A DNA stretch of 64,000 nt from Pieris napi (GCF_905475465.1 NC_062237.1:10898501-10962500), one strand, 5' to 3'; positions 22,222 through 34,755 are shown, counted from the first letter of the stretch. Notes: generated by a model not told the origin, from the letters alone. Numbers and translations are program-made.

Positions 22222-22620
22222 GTGATTTTTATTGAAATCCAAATTGGAAACTATTTTATAATTAGTAATTTTGAAAATAGAATAAATTTCAAACATTTAA
22301 ATATCGAAAACTTTTCACTTGCACTTCCGGTGCACTATGAACATTCCAAATTTAAAAATAATTTACATCTAAGTAGCCATTTAGTATTTTCTTCCACTTT
22401 AAATATCCCCATTGTTCTTATTTCCTCATCAATCGCTAAATCACTACGCACTAGACAAAAGCGTGAGATATTATCTCGCTGCCGTTGGCGTTATCAAGAT
22501 CGCTACTACTCGTTCCATAGTCCATACAAATTGTGGTACGTTCTTCTTTTGGGCATAGTTAACCTTCTTGTTGGATGTACGGAGCTAATGGGCCGGTTTC
22601 ATTGTGTCAACGTGTGAACA
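22222..22620 (+). other. Open frame of unknown meaning
   Basis: An open frame of 131 codons, GTG at its first position, whose C-terminal third (QKREILSRCRWRYQDRYYSF, then WYVLLLGIVNLLVGC) looks more protein-like than the A+T-rich first half and has one hydrophobic stretch. No ATG start, promoter or splice support, and no family recognised. It may be a relic of a mobile element or chance. Confidence 0.12.
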
Positions 22621-23119
22621 CGATCGTCGTGCGAGATAATACTATAGGAACTTCTGAACCTTGCAATATAAAAGGACACGGACACGTATTTATAATAAAA
22701 AAATACTATACATGTAATTAGTAATTAAACTTAATTAAAGTGACTGAATAGCAACAAATAATTATATAATATATTTTCAAATGTACTGCACCGATTTAAA
22801 TATAAATTTGACTGTTACCTACTACTGTGCATACTCAAAAATTATTCAATTCCAATAACACATACATACAGATAAAACTTAAAGGTCCATTTTTTAAGTC
22901 TGCTTGAAGAGTTTCAATTTCAAATTTTAGTATAATTAATTGTTCTTTTAAAATTTGAATATCAAACTTAATAGACTGTTTATGACTAAATTATGTGGTA
23001 AAATAAAAATGTCATTAATAAATAAGTAAAAGTATAATATCGTGGTACATTTAAAAAATAAACATTCATATAAACATATGTACGCATATGTTGTACAGTG
23101 GATCTATTTTTCTTTCGAG

Positions 23120-23275
23120 CAGTGTTGGCCTAGTGGCCTTAGGGAGTAACTCTAGATAAAGGCAAAAGACGAAATACGATGAACAAAAGAATCGTAAGGA
23201 AACCGGCATGCTTTAAACCCAAAAAGTTGTTGGCGTGTGACAGAAGGCTGATTACATACTTGTCTATTAGAATAA
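23120..23275 (+). repeat. SINE-A, internally deleted
   Basis: Starts CAGTGTTGGCCTAGTGGC with a perfect A box, then jumps to AAGGAAACCGGCATGC and GGCTGATTACATACTTGTCT. The B-box region is missing. Confidence 0.65.
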
Positions 23276-23759
23276 AAAACAATATTCATTTTTCTCACGA
23301 ATGATTGCTATATTCCCCCACGTATTAATTCACGTTCGAAAGCATACATTCCCAACACCAAACGTTTAGATTAACGCGTAAAATAGCCATTAAGATCATT
23401 AAATTAAGACAAGACTGCGGTAAATGCGTAAGATTGCGATTTATATGAAATTGATCGTAGCAGGTAGCCGTATCTGGGTGAAAGGTTTCATTGTAGTGTC
23501 ACGAGTCCACCTGGTCGATTTATACGGCTAGGATACACATTCCCCGTGAATAATGGTGTAACTAAATTTTGTATGATGTATGCTACGGCGTAGCATATAT
23601 TTTTTGTATGAATATTTGAAAAAATTGGATATTTTTTATGTGTGTGTCAAATGTGAGAAATGATAAAAATTGATAATTATTACTTTCATGTTTTTGAAGT
23701 ATTAAATGACACAGAATGAGGCAAAAACGAGCGGATCTCTTGGCTTTTCATACAGATGT

Positions 23760-23975
23760 GGGGTCTCTGTGTATCTTCTACCGCATTTACCATGGAGAGT
23801 GTTCGAAGGAGTTGTTTAGATTTTCCTGCAGCTGAGTATCACCATCGGATGTCGAGGCAGAAACCGAAATTGCACCCTTATCGTTCGTCCTTCTACAACT
23901 GAGCGCTTTGAGGAACCAACTGCCCACGGAAGTATTTCCGAACAAAAAAAAAGGTTATCTGTAAAGTCGGTTTAC
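23760..23975 (+). mobile_element. jockey/CR1-like LINE reverse transcriptase C-terminal fragment
   Basis: One frame reads GSLCIFYRIYHGECSKELFR, and after a frame shift PAAEYHHRMSRQKPKLHPYR; a third piece reads LRNQLPTEVFPN. These are successive blocks of a well-known lepidopteran LINE polyprotein end. Frame shifts and a stop show it is dead. Related tails: 13264, 50700, 59450, 61487. Confidence 0.7.
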
Positions 23976-24040
23976 GGACGACAGCTTAATGTGACAACGT
24001 CAACACAAAACATTGATGAAATGATTTCATACTTAAGTCT

Positions 24041-24147
24041 TCGAGTGGAAGAGAGATAGATGCGGCGCAAGCGTACAATGAGCGTAACGGGACAATGAGT
24101 CATGCTTTTTCGTCCTTACAGCCGGCGTTCATCAATTTATTAGATGT
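24041..24147 (-). repeat. Dispersed repeat shared with 9591-9710
   Basis: The reverse complement reads GACATCTAATAAATTGATGA, GAAAAAGCATGACTCATTGT, CCCGTTACGCTCATTGTACG and CTTGCGCC, matching the copy at 9591 in the same order. Type unknown. Confidence 0.55.
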
Positions 24148-24159
24148 CACGCCAAAAAT

Positions 24160-24845
24160 ATTTAATTATTACATTAAGAGTAAACCTTTTCTCTCTAAGC
24201 AAGTGGGAAAGTACCTAAATGATACATGTATTGCCTTAGTTACAATATATAATAAATAATACAGATAATAAATACACAGATTACAAAATTGTAGTTACGG
24301 CATTATACGTAGGAGCAGACCAATGGTCAATTCGCCAGAACCGTTATTGTTTTGTTTGCTCGATTTGCGATATCTCTAGATAAAACCTGATTACGTTACT
24401 ACCGTTAGAGGGAAATTTATGTACGTTTTTACTGGGGATTGTAAGTATTAATTTTGGATCGATTTAGTCCAGATAAGCATTGTTTATGGTCGCATATCCT
24501 TACGCAATCTGGGAATAGATATTATCTGACTTTCATTATCGCTTATTGTTGGATATTCTATGGTGATGTCACAACTTTGAATGTATGGCAATATAAAATA
24601 AAAACCTTTAATGTTGGCTTCCGACTTATATATATATTTCTAGATTTTTTTTCTTACTAGGAAAGTAAAAAAATAGTACAAAAAATTAAGTATGAACTTA
24701 CCGTTAGTTGTTGTTAAAGGGAAATCCCGATTTGCGTTTCCTGCAATAAAAGAATCCTATATTAATAAATTTAAAAAAAAGGCATTCGATCTGAATCACA
24801 TTATTTATAATTAATATTGGAAAATGTAAAGTCAAGAAACAAACA
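24160..24845. other. Unassigned A+T-rich DNA
   Basis: No feature recognised. Confidence 0.4.
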
Positions 24846-24850
24846 CGTTA

Positions 24851-25104
24851 GGGGCCTCATAGCCTTAGCGGTCTTATTAAGTGGCAGCTAGGTGAGGGGT
24901 ACCGGGTTCGATTCCCGGTTCGAGGGCAAGTTTAAAATTATTTAAATTTGTTCTCGGCCTTTGGGAGGGTTGTGCGGTACCGGGCGAGTGCCTAAACCGT
25001 ACATGGAGGACACGGTCGAATTTCTAAAGACAAGCTCGAATTATAAAAAATCCTATACTTGACGCTGGCTTATGCACAAATCGTGCCAGAGCCATAAAAA
25101 AAAA
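24851..25104 (+). repeat. SINE-B (tRNA-derived), full length
   Basis: Head begins GGGGCCTCATAGCCTTAGCG; a perfect B box GGTTCGATTCC sits in GTACCGGGTTCGATTCCCGG. The body contains GTGCGGTACCGGGCGAGTGC and the 3' end reads CGTGCCAGAGCCATA then an A run. The copy at 49069-49324 is nearly identical over its whole length, pointing to recent movement. Confidence 0.8.
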
Positions 25105-25139
25105 CAAACAAACAAGTTAATAATATAATCCCATAATCC

Positions 25140-26640
25140 ATGTACTAATGCATTATTTTTTTTTTTATTTGTTTTACGCCAATAAACGGCTTATGTCATT
25201 AATGACATTATTTTGTGACTGTCAACCAGGGTAAATGTCGAATGTCATCCATGTTTAACTATCACTGTGTAACAATGATGGTACTATATTACACATTTAG
25301 TAAATTCTCAATTAGGTACCTAATTTTAAGAATTAAAAACAGCGATGCCTATCAAATATAACCTATCACTGTTCCTTTGACCCTATGCGAGATATGCCAA
25401 AGGTCATGTTAAAGGATAACCTTTAGATAGCCGAGGAAGTCTTAGGTTGAATTGATAAAAAAATTGAGTTTTAACTTATGAAAAGTATGGTTTTATTGTT
25501 TGGTACATTGTTGCATAAAACTTCATTACTAGAAACGTGATAAAAAATTCTTTAAATGTTTTTAGATTTACTGCCAGTTGTCAAACGTACGAAAATAAAA
25601 ATAAACCGCCAATCTTTTTGTTATAAATTAAATGTTATCGATCCGGAAATATAGATTACGCCACTTATACACAAAGATTTTGTATGAATAGTTTCCATAC
25701 TCTATTATTTAAGTCTCTGAAACAAGATTTCTGTCATCGAAAGAAGTTACCTAATGCAAATCGTCAAATTAACAATGAAGTTGGCGGTTCAATGCTGGCC
25801 ACAGACAACATCTATTTTGTTCATATAAATGAATAGCTGTCTATGACACATGTCTATGGCTACAATGACTCGTATGTCAAATTGCAATACAAATCTTTAT
25901 TTTGAATTATAGATAATATTTCCTTCATAAAGCTTTCTTTGTAAGTAAGTGATAATAGACAACACGCACAGCGCACTTAGTTGTAACACAGCCATAGAGT
26001 TACGAGTCGCGCGCCTTAAAATACACAGATAAAAATTAAAACACTTCCTCACCTTTAGTAAGCAATTCCAATAGTTTGCTTGAGAAATGAAACTCCGGGC
26101 TAAACATATTGACAACACATTGGTTTGACGTATATAACACGCGTAAATTATTGTGTGATCATCACTATTATATAATTATATTGTCATAGCACTTAACCGA
26201 TTTAAAATTTATTTCACCACCGAAAACTATTTCGTTCAAAATAATAACATGAAGAATGAACTGAAGACGGTTGTCGCGAACAGTTTAATTATTTTGGTCC
26301 CGATTCATTAGTCCACAGGGAATCCAGGGTGGGAATCAAAATAAATTTTAATTCCAACACGTTATTTGAAACTTCCCAAGGTACGAATATTATAATGTTA
26401 ATAGTTAAAATATAAATACAATTAATTTAAATAATATACTTGTCCCAAAATGAGCCTTCGCGTCCTCAGCCTATAGAAGTCCAACGCTGTCGACATAGTG
26501 GTATATATATATATTTTTGAGCATTGCTAACTTCTGCTCTTGACTAGGCTTAATGTTAGTTAGTTTCAAATTATATATTCCAAATAGACCAAATTTGTTT
26601 GAAAATAAGCATTTTAGCCTGTTCATGGTAATAATGTTTA
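25140..26640. other. Unassigned A+T-rich DNA
   Basis: Contains a perfect short palindrome ATGTCATTAATGACAT at about 25194. No gene seen. Confidence 0.4.
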
Positions 26641-26647
26641 TATTTTT

Positions 26648-26793
26648 GAAGTTATACTTTTTTAAATTATGTCCAATGCCGTGGCATCTTCCGTGGGCAA
26701 CTTCATTCTATTAATTTTGTGTCACGGTGCGCGCGCATCGTAAAATTTCACTCTCATCAATTTTTCATAATGCGCCTAAAGAAGTATAACTTC
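26648..26793 (+). mobile_element. TTCTTT-type MITE, short copy
   Basis: Left end GAAGTTATACTTTTTT, right end GCGCCTAAAGAAGTATAACTTC split as GCGCCTAAAGAAG and TATAACTTC, with inner GCGCGCATCG shared with 35463 and 40536. Confidence 0.6.
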
Positions 26794-26799
26794 AAAAAT

Positions 26800-27880
26800 C
26801 TATCAAAAGCCCGAACTAAAAGACTTTTTGAAAATATCAAAATTTAAATGTTAACTGACGTCACAATTTTCCTGCTATTTTATACAAGACTAGAACGCAA
26901 GAAATTGAATGCCGTGTTCAAATTATGGTAATTTAAGATTTATATTATTCAAAACAGTTTGATTAATTGATATAAAACTGGAGCTATTGCTTAATATAAT
27001 AAAGCTGTCGTAACCACTTGTAACAATATCGACAGCTCAGTTTGACTGTTTACGATCGGATTGTTGTTCCTGATTCGTTTGTAGCCTTTATCATTAAATT
27101 TTATGTTTATTTAAGCTGGAACTAAACGTATTATAATTTATAATAATTATTGGTAGATAGACGAATTCAGTTATTTTTCTTGAGAAATAAAATAAAATAA
27201 AAATATTTCTGAATCCGGCCCACGGATCGCGTCAGGAGGTCAGGGTTACAGACGCTCGTCTTTTGACCTACGATATTTGGTCTCTCACAAACTAACCAAA
27301 AAATCATATAACCGTCCCACTCACGCAGGCCGCGACTTCTTACTTGACATTTGACCCTCGCGTCATTGTCGACGCGTTCCTGCTCTATCTTACAGCGAAA
27401 TATATATAGCTATTTCATTCATACAGGTTATGACATATCGGGTGACTTCTGACCCGAGCGTCGAGGCACATGCTATCCTATTTTCGTGTACAGTAATAGT
27501 GTATTGACGTCCTTGTCACTCATGTTACGACCCCTACGCCTAGCCACTTGAATAGATTACGTGTTTTCGTACGTTGAGTTCAATATTCATTGATAGTTCG
27601 TTCGTTGGCATTTAAAATGCTAAACTGTAAAACATTGTCGAGTTAATTGATTGCTATATTAATAGCATTTTACAACTGTATAAGCTGTATGATAACACAA
27701 GAAACACTAATTATATATCTCGATTAACCGGTGCATGCGTCTGACAACAGTATTAATCTAAAATTATAAAACAGTGTGACGTTTTGAGCTGAAATAACAA
27801 ACAAACGAAATACGCAGAAGGCGTAAATACATGAAATTGACACAAAAGTGTGTCTGCGTAATGTACCTGTATCTATATTT
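26800..27880. other. Unassigned DNA with G+C-richer text
   Basis: 27210-27560 is richer in G+C and CpG than the surroundings (for example CCTCGCGTCATTGTCGACGC) but open in no convincing frame and without a clear promoter. A conserved noncoding element is possible. Confidence 0.3.
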
Positions 27881-27889
27881 ATTCTTCAC

Positions 27890-27960
27890 TAGCTGCCCCC
27901 GCGAACTTTCGCTTTCATTTTTTCCAATTTTCTCTCTCCATCCACCTTCCTCAGAATATA
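27890..27960 (-). mobile_element. Helitron 3' terminus, reverse orientation
   Basis: ACTAGCTGCCCCCGCGAACT followed by TTCGCTTTC is the reverse of a Helitron end (GTTCGCGGGGGCAGCTAG|T) with a short GC-rich stem. The opposite end has been displaced by the SINE at 27979. Confidence 0.55.
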
Positions 27961-27978
27961 TTTAAAAAAAAAATTGAG

Positions 27979-28264
27979 CAGTGTTATCCTAGTGGCTTCA
28001 GCGTGCGACTCTCATACCTGAGGTCGTAGGTTCGATCCACAGCTGTGCACCAATGGATTTTCTTTCTATGTGCGCATTTAACATTTGCTCGAACGGTGAA
28101 AGAACACATCGTAAAGAAACCGACATGTCTTAGACTGGAGCACTGGAGGCTCACCTACTTGCCTATTAGATTTAAAAATGATCATGAAACAGATTCAGAA
28201 ATCTGAGGCCAAGACCTAAAGAGGTTTTTTATAAATAAAAAAAATAAATCAGTGGCGCTACTTA
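27979..28264 (+). repeat. SINE-A (tRNA-derived), near full length
   Basis: A box CCTAGTGG region, B box GGTTCGATCC, body with TTTCTATGTGCGCATTTAAC, then CCTATTAGATTTAAAAATGA, GAGGCCAAGACCTAAAGAGG and a terminal CAGTGGCGCTA. An internal block around GTCGACGGCGTGTGTCAGGC is deleted. Confidence 0.8.
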
Positions 28265-28689
28265 TAAAAAAAAAAATACTCAGAATAGTCCAACCGTCTT
28301 CTTCATATTTTGCGATTTGTTTTTATTGTTCCATATTTGTTACATATTCGTAAGGTCTACCTAGTGAGCGCAATTGAAATCATAGTAAATGGTAATACCA
28401 ATCTCTCTCGCTGCCCAAGCGTAGCGGCCTCTTAACTTTTTCTAACGCTGACCTGCACCAATCGGGAACGCACTGAGAAATAAACGAAGATCTACGAAAG
28501 AACTGATATTTTAATTTATATTAGTACTGTTTAATTGATTTAATTTTAAAGCTTTTGAAAGGAATAGTAGAAGCTGTAATGGTGGAAGCCGAGTCACATT
28601 TTGGGTCCAACGAACACCATTAATTAATGTGTATATAAATGAAAAGTTCTAGATTTTGCCACACATATATGCGTGTTGTTCCCACGAGA

Positions 28690-28995
28690 ATGTAAGTGCG
28701 TGCTGATAGAGGAAAAATATTTGTTTTTAATTTATTTTATTATTATTAATTAACTATCTATTAATTACTTAAGATGTCATGTGGAACATTGTGTAATGGT
28801 TGCAGACAAATATTATGTAAAACAAAAAACTTGGCGATTAAAAAGAGTGGCGGAAAGTTCCAGTTCTTCTCTTCCGTTCTACGCCCTTGATTTGAGAACT
28901 GGCAGTAAATGTAAAATTAGAAGCATTTAATATATATTTCTTTTTTGATGTTCATAAGTGTATATTGTGTTACCTATATGAATAAATGATTTTGT
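28690..28995 (+). repeat. LINE 3' tail
   Basis: GTGCGTGCTGATAGAGGAAA near the start, then GGCGATTAAAAAGAGTGGCG, CTTCCGTTCTACGCCCTTGA and GTTCATAAGTGTATATTGTG with a terminal AATAAATGATTTTG. Same family as 36895-37095 (plus) and 46855-47170 (minus). Confidence 0.75.
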
Positions 28996-29127
28996 TTTTT
29001 TCTATTTATACCACAAAGGAATATTAGAACTGGTACAAATGATGGGATACCATCAGGCTATTGTTTAATTTAGTGATTTTTGGATTGTTTTTACAGTAAA
29101 ATTCAACACCATACTTTTGATAGAAAC

Positions 29128-29340
29128 CAGTGTTGGACTAGTAAATTAAGCGTATGTCTCTCAAACCGGAAGCCGTTCGAATCACGTTTGTCTCTCTCTT
29201 CACTCTTTTCCTTCTATTTGTTAGAATACATTGGCGTCAGGTACAGAAGGCTGATAACCTGCTTGCCAGAAACAAAAAAAAAATACGAAAGAGATGCAGA
29301 AATCTGAGGTTAAGACCTCTAGGCTTGTAGTGCTGCAGTT
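29128..29340 (+). repeat. SINE-A, degraded
   Basis: Starts CAGTGTTGGACTAGTAAA; later GGCGTCAGGTACAGAAGGCT, AACCTGCTTGCCAGAAAC and GATGCAGAAATCTGAGG follow in family order. Confidence 0.6.
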
Positions 29341-29399
29341 TTTTATAAACTTTGATAATGTAACCGCATAGTTAGATTATTATAAATAAACAACTTGGG

Positions 29400-30170
29400 A
29401 CTTTATTAAAGACAACAGGTTGATTTTATTTGTTTTTGCGCTAATGTATTATATTTACGATCCATAACTTTCAACTTTTCGATTATATCGTAAAGTACAT
29501 AAATACTTTTTATAGCAACGCTCGTTGGCAGTACGTTCTTCGTACTATGCGTATACTATTCGAAAACGACTATTGCATTGCCTATTTAATTCCAAATACG
29601 CCTGCGTTTATGTTTTTTATAAAAACATTTATTATATGATGAATAATCTGAGTATAATTTTTTTATTTATGATATGATTTCAGATTTTAGAGCTGGTTAG
29701 AACTGACGGTCGGATCTGGAACAAAGATCGTTAGGTGATGGTAAAAACCTCAAATATATATTAGTACAACCCGATTCTGTATTAGAAATGAAATTTAATT
29801 TAATTAAGATTATTTGGTTTACAGACTAGCTTCAACACGTTTAAACCTAAGCTATTAAGATACACAATCATTTACAACCGAAATATATAATTCATACTCA
29901 AATAAATAACCATAACCTATCCAATAAATTTTCACAGCTCGCAAAGAAGAAAGCGCGATGCAACTCGGCGCGTGCGGTTCGTGTTTTTGCTCCGATGAAT
30001 ATTTATCACTTGGTATAGCCATTAGCGGGCAACCTCACCTCACTTGAAATTGATTCAACACACGGTAATTAGAATCAAGCGTAGCGATCATGAATTTCTA
30101 TAGAATATAAGAATAACGGAACACTGTCCTAGTATTTTTCATTTCATACATTACTAACATCAACTTAACC
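29400..30170. other. Unassigned A+T-rich DNA
   Basis: No feature recognised. A small G+C-rich patch near 29950 (GATGCAACTCGGCGCGTGCG) is isolated. Confidence 0.35.
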
Positions 30171-30240
30171 AAAATAAGGAAACAACGGAACATGACAGTC
30201 ACAGATAAATGGCGGGATTTGATAGAGGCTCTCAGAATAT

Positions 30241-30480
30241 GTGTGCCCTTTTTTCGCAAAAGTCGCCAATTCAACAACGTTTAAAAAGAAAACAAAATTC
30301 TTCAAACTTCTAAAAAGTGTTTGAAATAATTGTATTATTTCTAACAACAACATTATTTTTATTGTTTATAATGGATTTGGTGGAGATTTGCGATAAAATC
30401 TCTGTGCCCTTTTTTCGCAAATGTCGACGTAATTCAATGTAGTATCTGAAATAATTATATTATTTCTAACAACAAAATAA
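30241..30480 (+). repeat. Diverged tandem duplication
   Basis: TGTGCCCTTTTTTCGCAAA occurs at about 30242 and again at 30403; GAAATAAT-GTATTATTTCTAACAACAA-type text occurs at 30322 and 30447. The order is kept and the first unit is about 36 bases longer, indicating a duplication followed by an indel. Confidence 0.6.
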
Positions 30481-30699
30481 TTTTGTTTTTAAGTTTGTTA
30501 ATGTAGTTCAAATTCAAAGTGTTGCCACATAATTGATCTAGTATTTGTTTATAGTACTGTAATGCATTTTGTAATTTGTTTTATAATTATTATGTAGTAT
30601 AACAATTGTTATTATGTTATCTTATATTTATCTTTAATCGATACGCAAAAGGGCAAAAGACCGTCTGGTTAGCGCCCTTTGACGATTAAGTAATTTTTT

Positions 30700-32920
30700 T
30701 TTATTTTGTATTTATTACCATTTTATAATTAACATGACCATATATAGTCTATCAGTTGGATTAAGTAATATATATTACTTTTGACCTTTATACCATTGGA
30801 TATGTTTCCAGTTAATCATTGCCAAAAATTGTCGAAATCCAACTATTACATATCCTTTATAACAACTGAATATTTATATGTATAACCATTTATTATAGAG
30901 TTATTTTAAAATCAAAAATCAGGAAAGTCTACGTTAAAGTTATTAATGATAGTGCGCGATAATGATTGTCGCATTAATCATCCAGCCGGCAGAAACATTC
31001 ATCTAAACAAATGAAGGGATCGCGATGTAATTAAATAATCAAATGAACATGTAAATTGCCGTCTTGAAGCACCATTACTTTCAAATATTAATGAAGTACG
31101 GATCTCTTATATCGTAATTTAAATCGTCAATGGATTTATTTCATGAAATGATTAAACGGTGAGCTACTCGCTGGGGTAATAGCTTTTAACTCCCTTCGCT
31201 GTTTTCAATTTTCTCTGACAAGCTATTGATATTAATGTTGCTTGAGTCTTACTTTACGATTTAAGATCTTTTACATTTCCGTACTCTAACCTATGCTTGA
31301 CCAACCTACATGAACCTCACCGGGCGTCGAACCAAGGATTGTATTTGCGTTAATTACTAAGCCACATTGTCGGGTATTAAAGACTTTTCTTCACTATATC
31401 AGCAATTCACTGCGTACATACGAGTCCATAGATAATAGACAAATATATAGGTTGAATCCACGACCAGCCACTATGCTAACAAACTTGAAATCTTTTTAAT
31501 AACATACGTATAAATAATCTTCTCATTAGCAAAAGAGAAAACTGGTTAACTATTAATTTAACAATAACCCAAGTGTATCTGACCGAAGTAATTACAGTTA
31601 TTAATAAAAAGGTAGAGTAAAGAAAACTGATGCAACTTAATTGGGTTTGTAATTAAAAAGTTGTGCAATAAAAATCGCGGTTCATATCAAATTTTACGTA
31701 ATGAAAGTGAGTGTATTGTCTTGTATTGGAGAAATCTGTATTATGATGATCAATCTGCCCGCAACAGAGTTTTAATGACTAAATTTTGTACGTGCTATTA
31801 TTCGTACGTATCCGTACGTATTACAACTCACTTACACAGCCACATTTAAAAAAAAAAACGACGGGTTGCACTCCGGGAGTGCCGGCAGAAGTGAAAACTT
31901 GAATAGTAACGTTGTGCATTTTTGATATTTTGGAATGGTTAGGGAATAATTTTGAACGAATTGCTTTAATTATCAGTATAAAAGTACTATCATTTATGTG
32001 GTAGAATACAATATTTATTTATTGCGCTATCGTACACAAACATGACAATTTATATTACATTCAATACGCCGCGCCAGTTGTCTACTCCCCATCCGTCTTA
32101 CGAATTTTCGATCAGGTCACGAGTCCTGACGCGAGTTTAAAATTTTTTACCCATTCCAAAACAGTGTACAACGCCGCTAAAGAAGTTTTCACTTCAAAAA
32201 ATAAAAACACGAAAATAATTAATTGTAAAGTTTCCTTTTTATTAATAACGTAAGACAAAAATAAAGATGTTTAAAATAAAAATGTGATTATATACACAAC
32301 GATAATTACAATTTTCAACAATTCAAATCGCCTCGTGATACATTTCTAACAAATGATTGTATACAGTTACTACAGTTGCTCCTACTATTAAAATACCGGT
32401 GCATCATAAAAAGTAAATATTACAAGATAGCAAGAGGCACGCGACCGCGGTCAAGTTTTTCTTCAATATAATGTTTGGCTCGTGCCAGTTATTAACCGAT
32501 CTCATTCGGAAGATCGTACTTTCTTACGTACAATACATATTATTTTGTTAGACCACGGTGTTTGACGCGAAATTCAACCTTAATTTACCTGCGATAGGGG
32601 TTAGATTGTTGCGATCTAATAAGTGTTATAGGTGGGCTGTTTTATACGGTCGGTTCTAGTTTTTGCTAGGTATCCGGCGAGGCCAATAATTACAGAGTTC
32701 TGCGTCTTGAGATAGGTGCTTCCGTTCCGTTTTTACGGAGAAATTTTCCCGCTACGCGCATAAAAGTCGATTGTGATGAGTTTCTACGCACTTTATAATT
32801 TGTTTTATGAACACATATTATTATGAAAGCCGACCAGAGCATATTTCTGTATATCTTTTATTTAAAATTTAAAAAAGAAATACATTTCAAACAAAACACT
32901 ACGGTTTTACTGACGTTTAC
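30700..32920. other. Unassigned A+T-rich DNA
   Basis: Contains a partial TTCTTT-type MITE end at about 32100-32195 (GCTAAAGAAGTTTTCACTTC). No gene-like frame. Confidence 0.35.
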
Positions 32921-32927
32921 GGTTACG

Positions 32928-33167
32928 TCGACTCATTGGTCTAGTGGTGAGTACCCCTGACTGCGAATCCATGGGTCCCGGGTTCGATCCCCGTCTGAGG
33001 CGAACATCGATGTGATGAGCATTTGGTGTTGTTCTTAGGTCTTGGGTGTTTAAATATTTACTTATATGTATATCTATCTATAATATGTATGTATATCCGT
33101 TGCCTAGTACCCATAACACAAGCTTCACCAGCTTAGCATGGGACTAGGTCAATTGGTGTGAATTGTC

Positions 33168-33178
<11 letters not shown>
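32928..33178 (+). repeat. SINE-C (tRNA-derived), full length
   Basis: The head CGACTCATTGGTCTAGTGGT has a perfect A box and GGTTCGATCCC is a good B box; the ends CGACTCA and TGAGGCG could still pair, showing tRNA ancestry. The body GATGAGCATTTGGTGTTGTT, TATCCGTTGCCTAGTACCCA and GGACTAGGTCAATTGGTGTG is a tail I associate with lepidopteran LINE-linked SINEs. It is followed by an (AT)n run at 33179-33200. Confidence 0.75.
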
Positions 33179-33200
<22 letters not shown>

Positions 33201-33204
33201 TTTT

Positions 33205-34130
33205 CATCTAACAACAAGATTTTGACAAAACAACATTTGACAAAAAATTTAATATAGATTTAAAATCTAATTTATTAGTATAAAAAGAAAATTATAATAA
33301 CGTTGTATATGTAGAAGTCTTCCTTAAGTTCTTCCCTAGGTTTTATATATTTGGGTCAAAAGCATGTTAATGATAAAGCATACATTTACTTTAGTTTATT
33401 CCAAGTATATAGCTATCTCTATGCTGAACATTTTCTATTCGCGATACAGGACTTCTTTAGTCCGATTATAGGCACTAAGCTTTTGCAAAGATGGTCAATA
33501 CCAGCAGTATGTAACAGATTAAAATTAAAATTGTGAAGAGGCAAATAATCATTAATTGATGTACAAGCCAAAGCCATTACATTTTGCTCATTCAGGCTTT
33601 CTTAGTTTTATAAGCGTGGCAATTTCCAAATCGTCGGAGTTACGCCCCGAGAGTATAGCCAGACGTAGGCACTCTCTTCTGTTACATTGAATTCATTCGT
33701 TACATAGCAATTAACATTTAATTAATTCGCTTATATCCTATTGTACGCGAGTGGTTAATGTAGAGTAAAACTAAAATCCTCTATTATCTAAAGCACCCCG
33801 ATAACCCAGGAAGCGTACACTTGGATTAAATTATATAAAGGTATTGATATACTAGTTTCAATATAACTGAAGCTACACTATAATTTACAAGGCTATAATA
33901 TGCTGTTGACGGTTTAAGAAATGTCAGGGGACAATATGACTTCAATAATTATAGAGTCGGTTTCTTGCCCCTTGTACATTCTTTGCTTATTTTTCCATTT
34001 TTATTTACGATTAATATACCTCAGTGTGACATCGTATGTATTTTAAAATTTCAATCTAACATTCATCTTAAATAACTTACCGATTTATTTATTATACAAT
34101 TTTACATATTTGACAATGTTAATAAAGTTT
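33205..34130. other. Unassigned A+T-rich DNA
   Basis: No feature recognised. Confidence 0.4.
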
Positions 34131-34149
34131 ATGCTAACATAGGTATCAT

Positions 34150-34295
34150 ACAGCGAGGAAATGCTGCCAGCATTAAAGGTACACTGCCACAACCAAACTT
34201 TTGTCATTTGTATTAAATTTCTTTTTATTAATTTTGAATTATTATTATTACTTTGTAGGTTAAGAATATTTTAAATACTATATGTTTTAAATTAA
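34150..34295 (+). repeat. LINE 3' tail, type 2
   Basis: ATACAGCGAGGAAATGCTGC then AAAGGTACACTGCCACA and a terminal TTATTACTTTGTAGGTTAAG. The copy at 57770-57985 shares all of this; 38980-39110 is a third, shortened copy. The coding remnant reads IQRGNAA, a familiar end of a LINE polyprotein. Confidence 0.65.
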
Positions 34296-34670
34296 TTATT
34301 CAAATAAATTATAATTTATGACTGAGACAACCATTTAAATTATAATCGCTAACGGAGAGCTTGGGTTCGATTTCTAACGAAGTAACAGTTCAAAAACCAC
34401 TAACAGTGGACTTGCATAGAATTATGATTAAAATCTGAAAAGCAAAAATGTGCCCAAACCATTGGGAGGACTTCATGATATTTTGAATATTTTCCAGGAT
34501 CCACACAATCAGAGCACTCTTCGTCGACGTTTTGGAATACGGTGATAGCAAGTAATTAATTGTAAGATTTTTTTACGTAATTGACATATAACATTTACTA
34601 TTAGTTAGGAATCTTAATTTAGTTTTGAGTATAATATACGATAAACATAATATAGAGTTATGTTATTTAA

Positions 34671-34755
34671 CAGAGGGTACAAAGTCTGATGGCTACTTGC
34701 CTATTAAGAGAAAAAATCACGGAACAGATCTGAGGCCAAACCTTTTAGGTTTGGT
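34671..34755 (+). repeat. SINE-A 3' fragment
   Basis: GATGGCTACTTGCCTATTAA and AACAGATCTGAGGCCAAACC match the last third of SINE-A. Confidence 0.55.

Noticed and set aside
24851..24930. tRNA-like T arm with a perfect B box
   Set aside because: The same text is repeated at 49069 with a SINE body attached; no complete cloverleaf can be drawn.
32928..33000. tRNA-like sequence with good A and B boxes
   Set aside because: The acceptor stem is imperfect, the anticodon arm does not pair well, and it is joined to a SINE body, so it is a tRNA-derived SINE head and not a tRNA gene.
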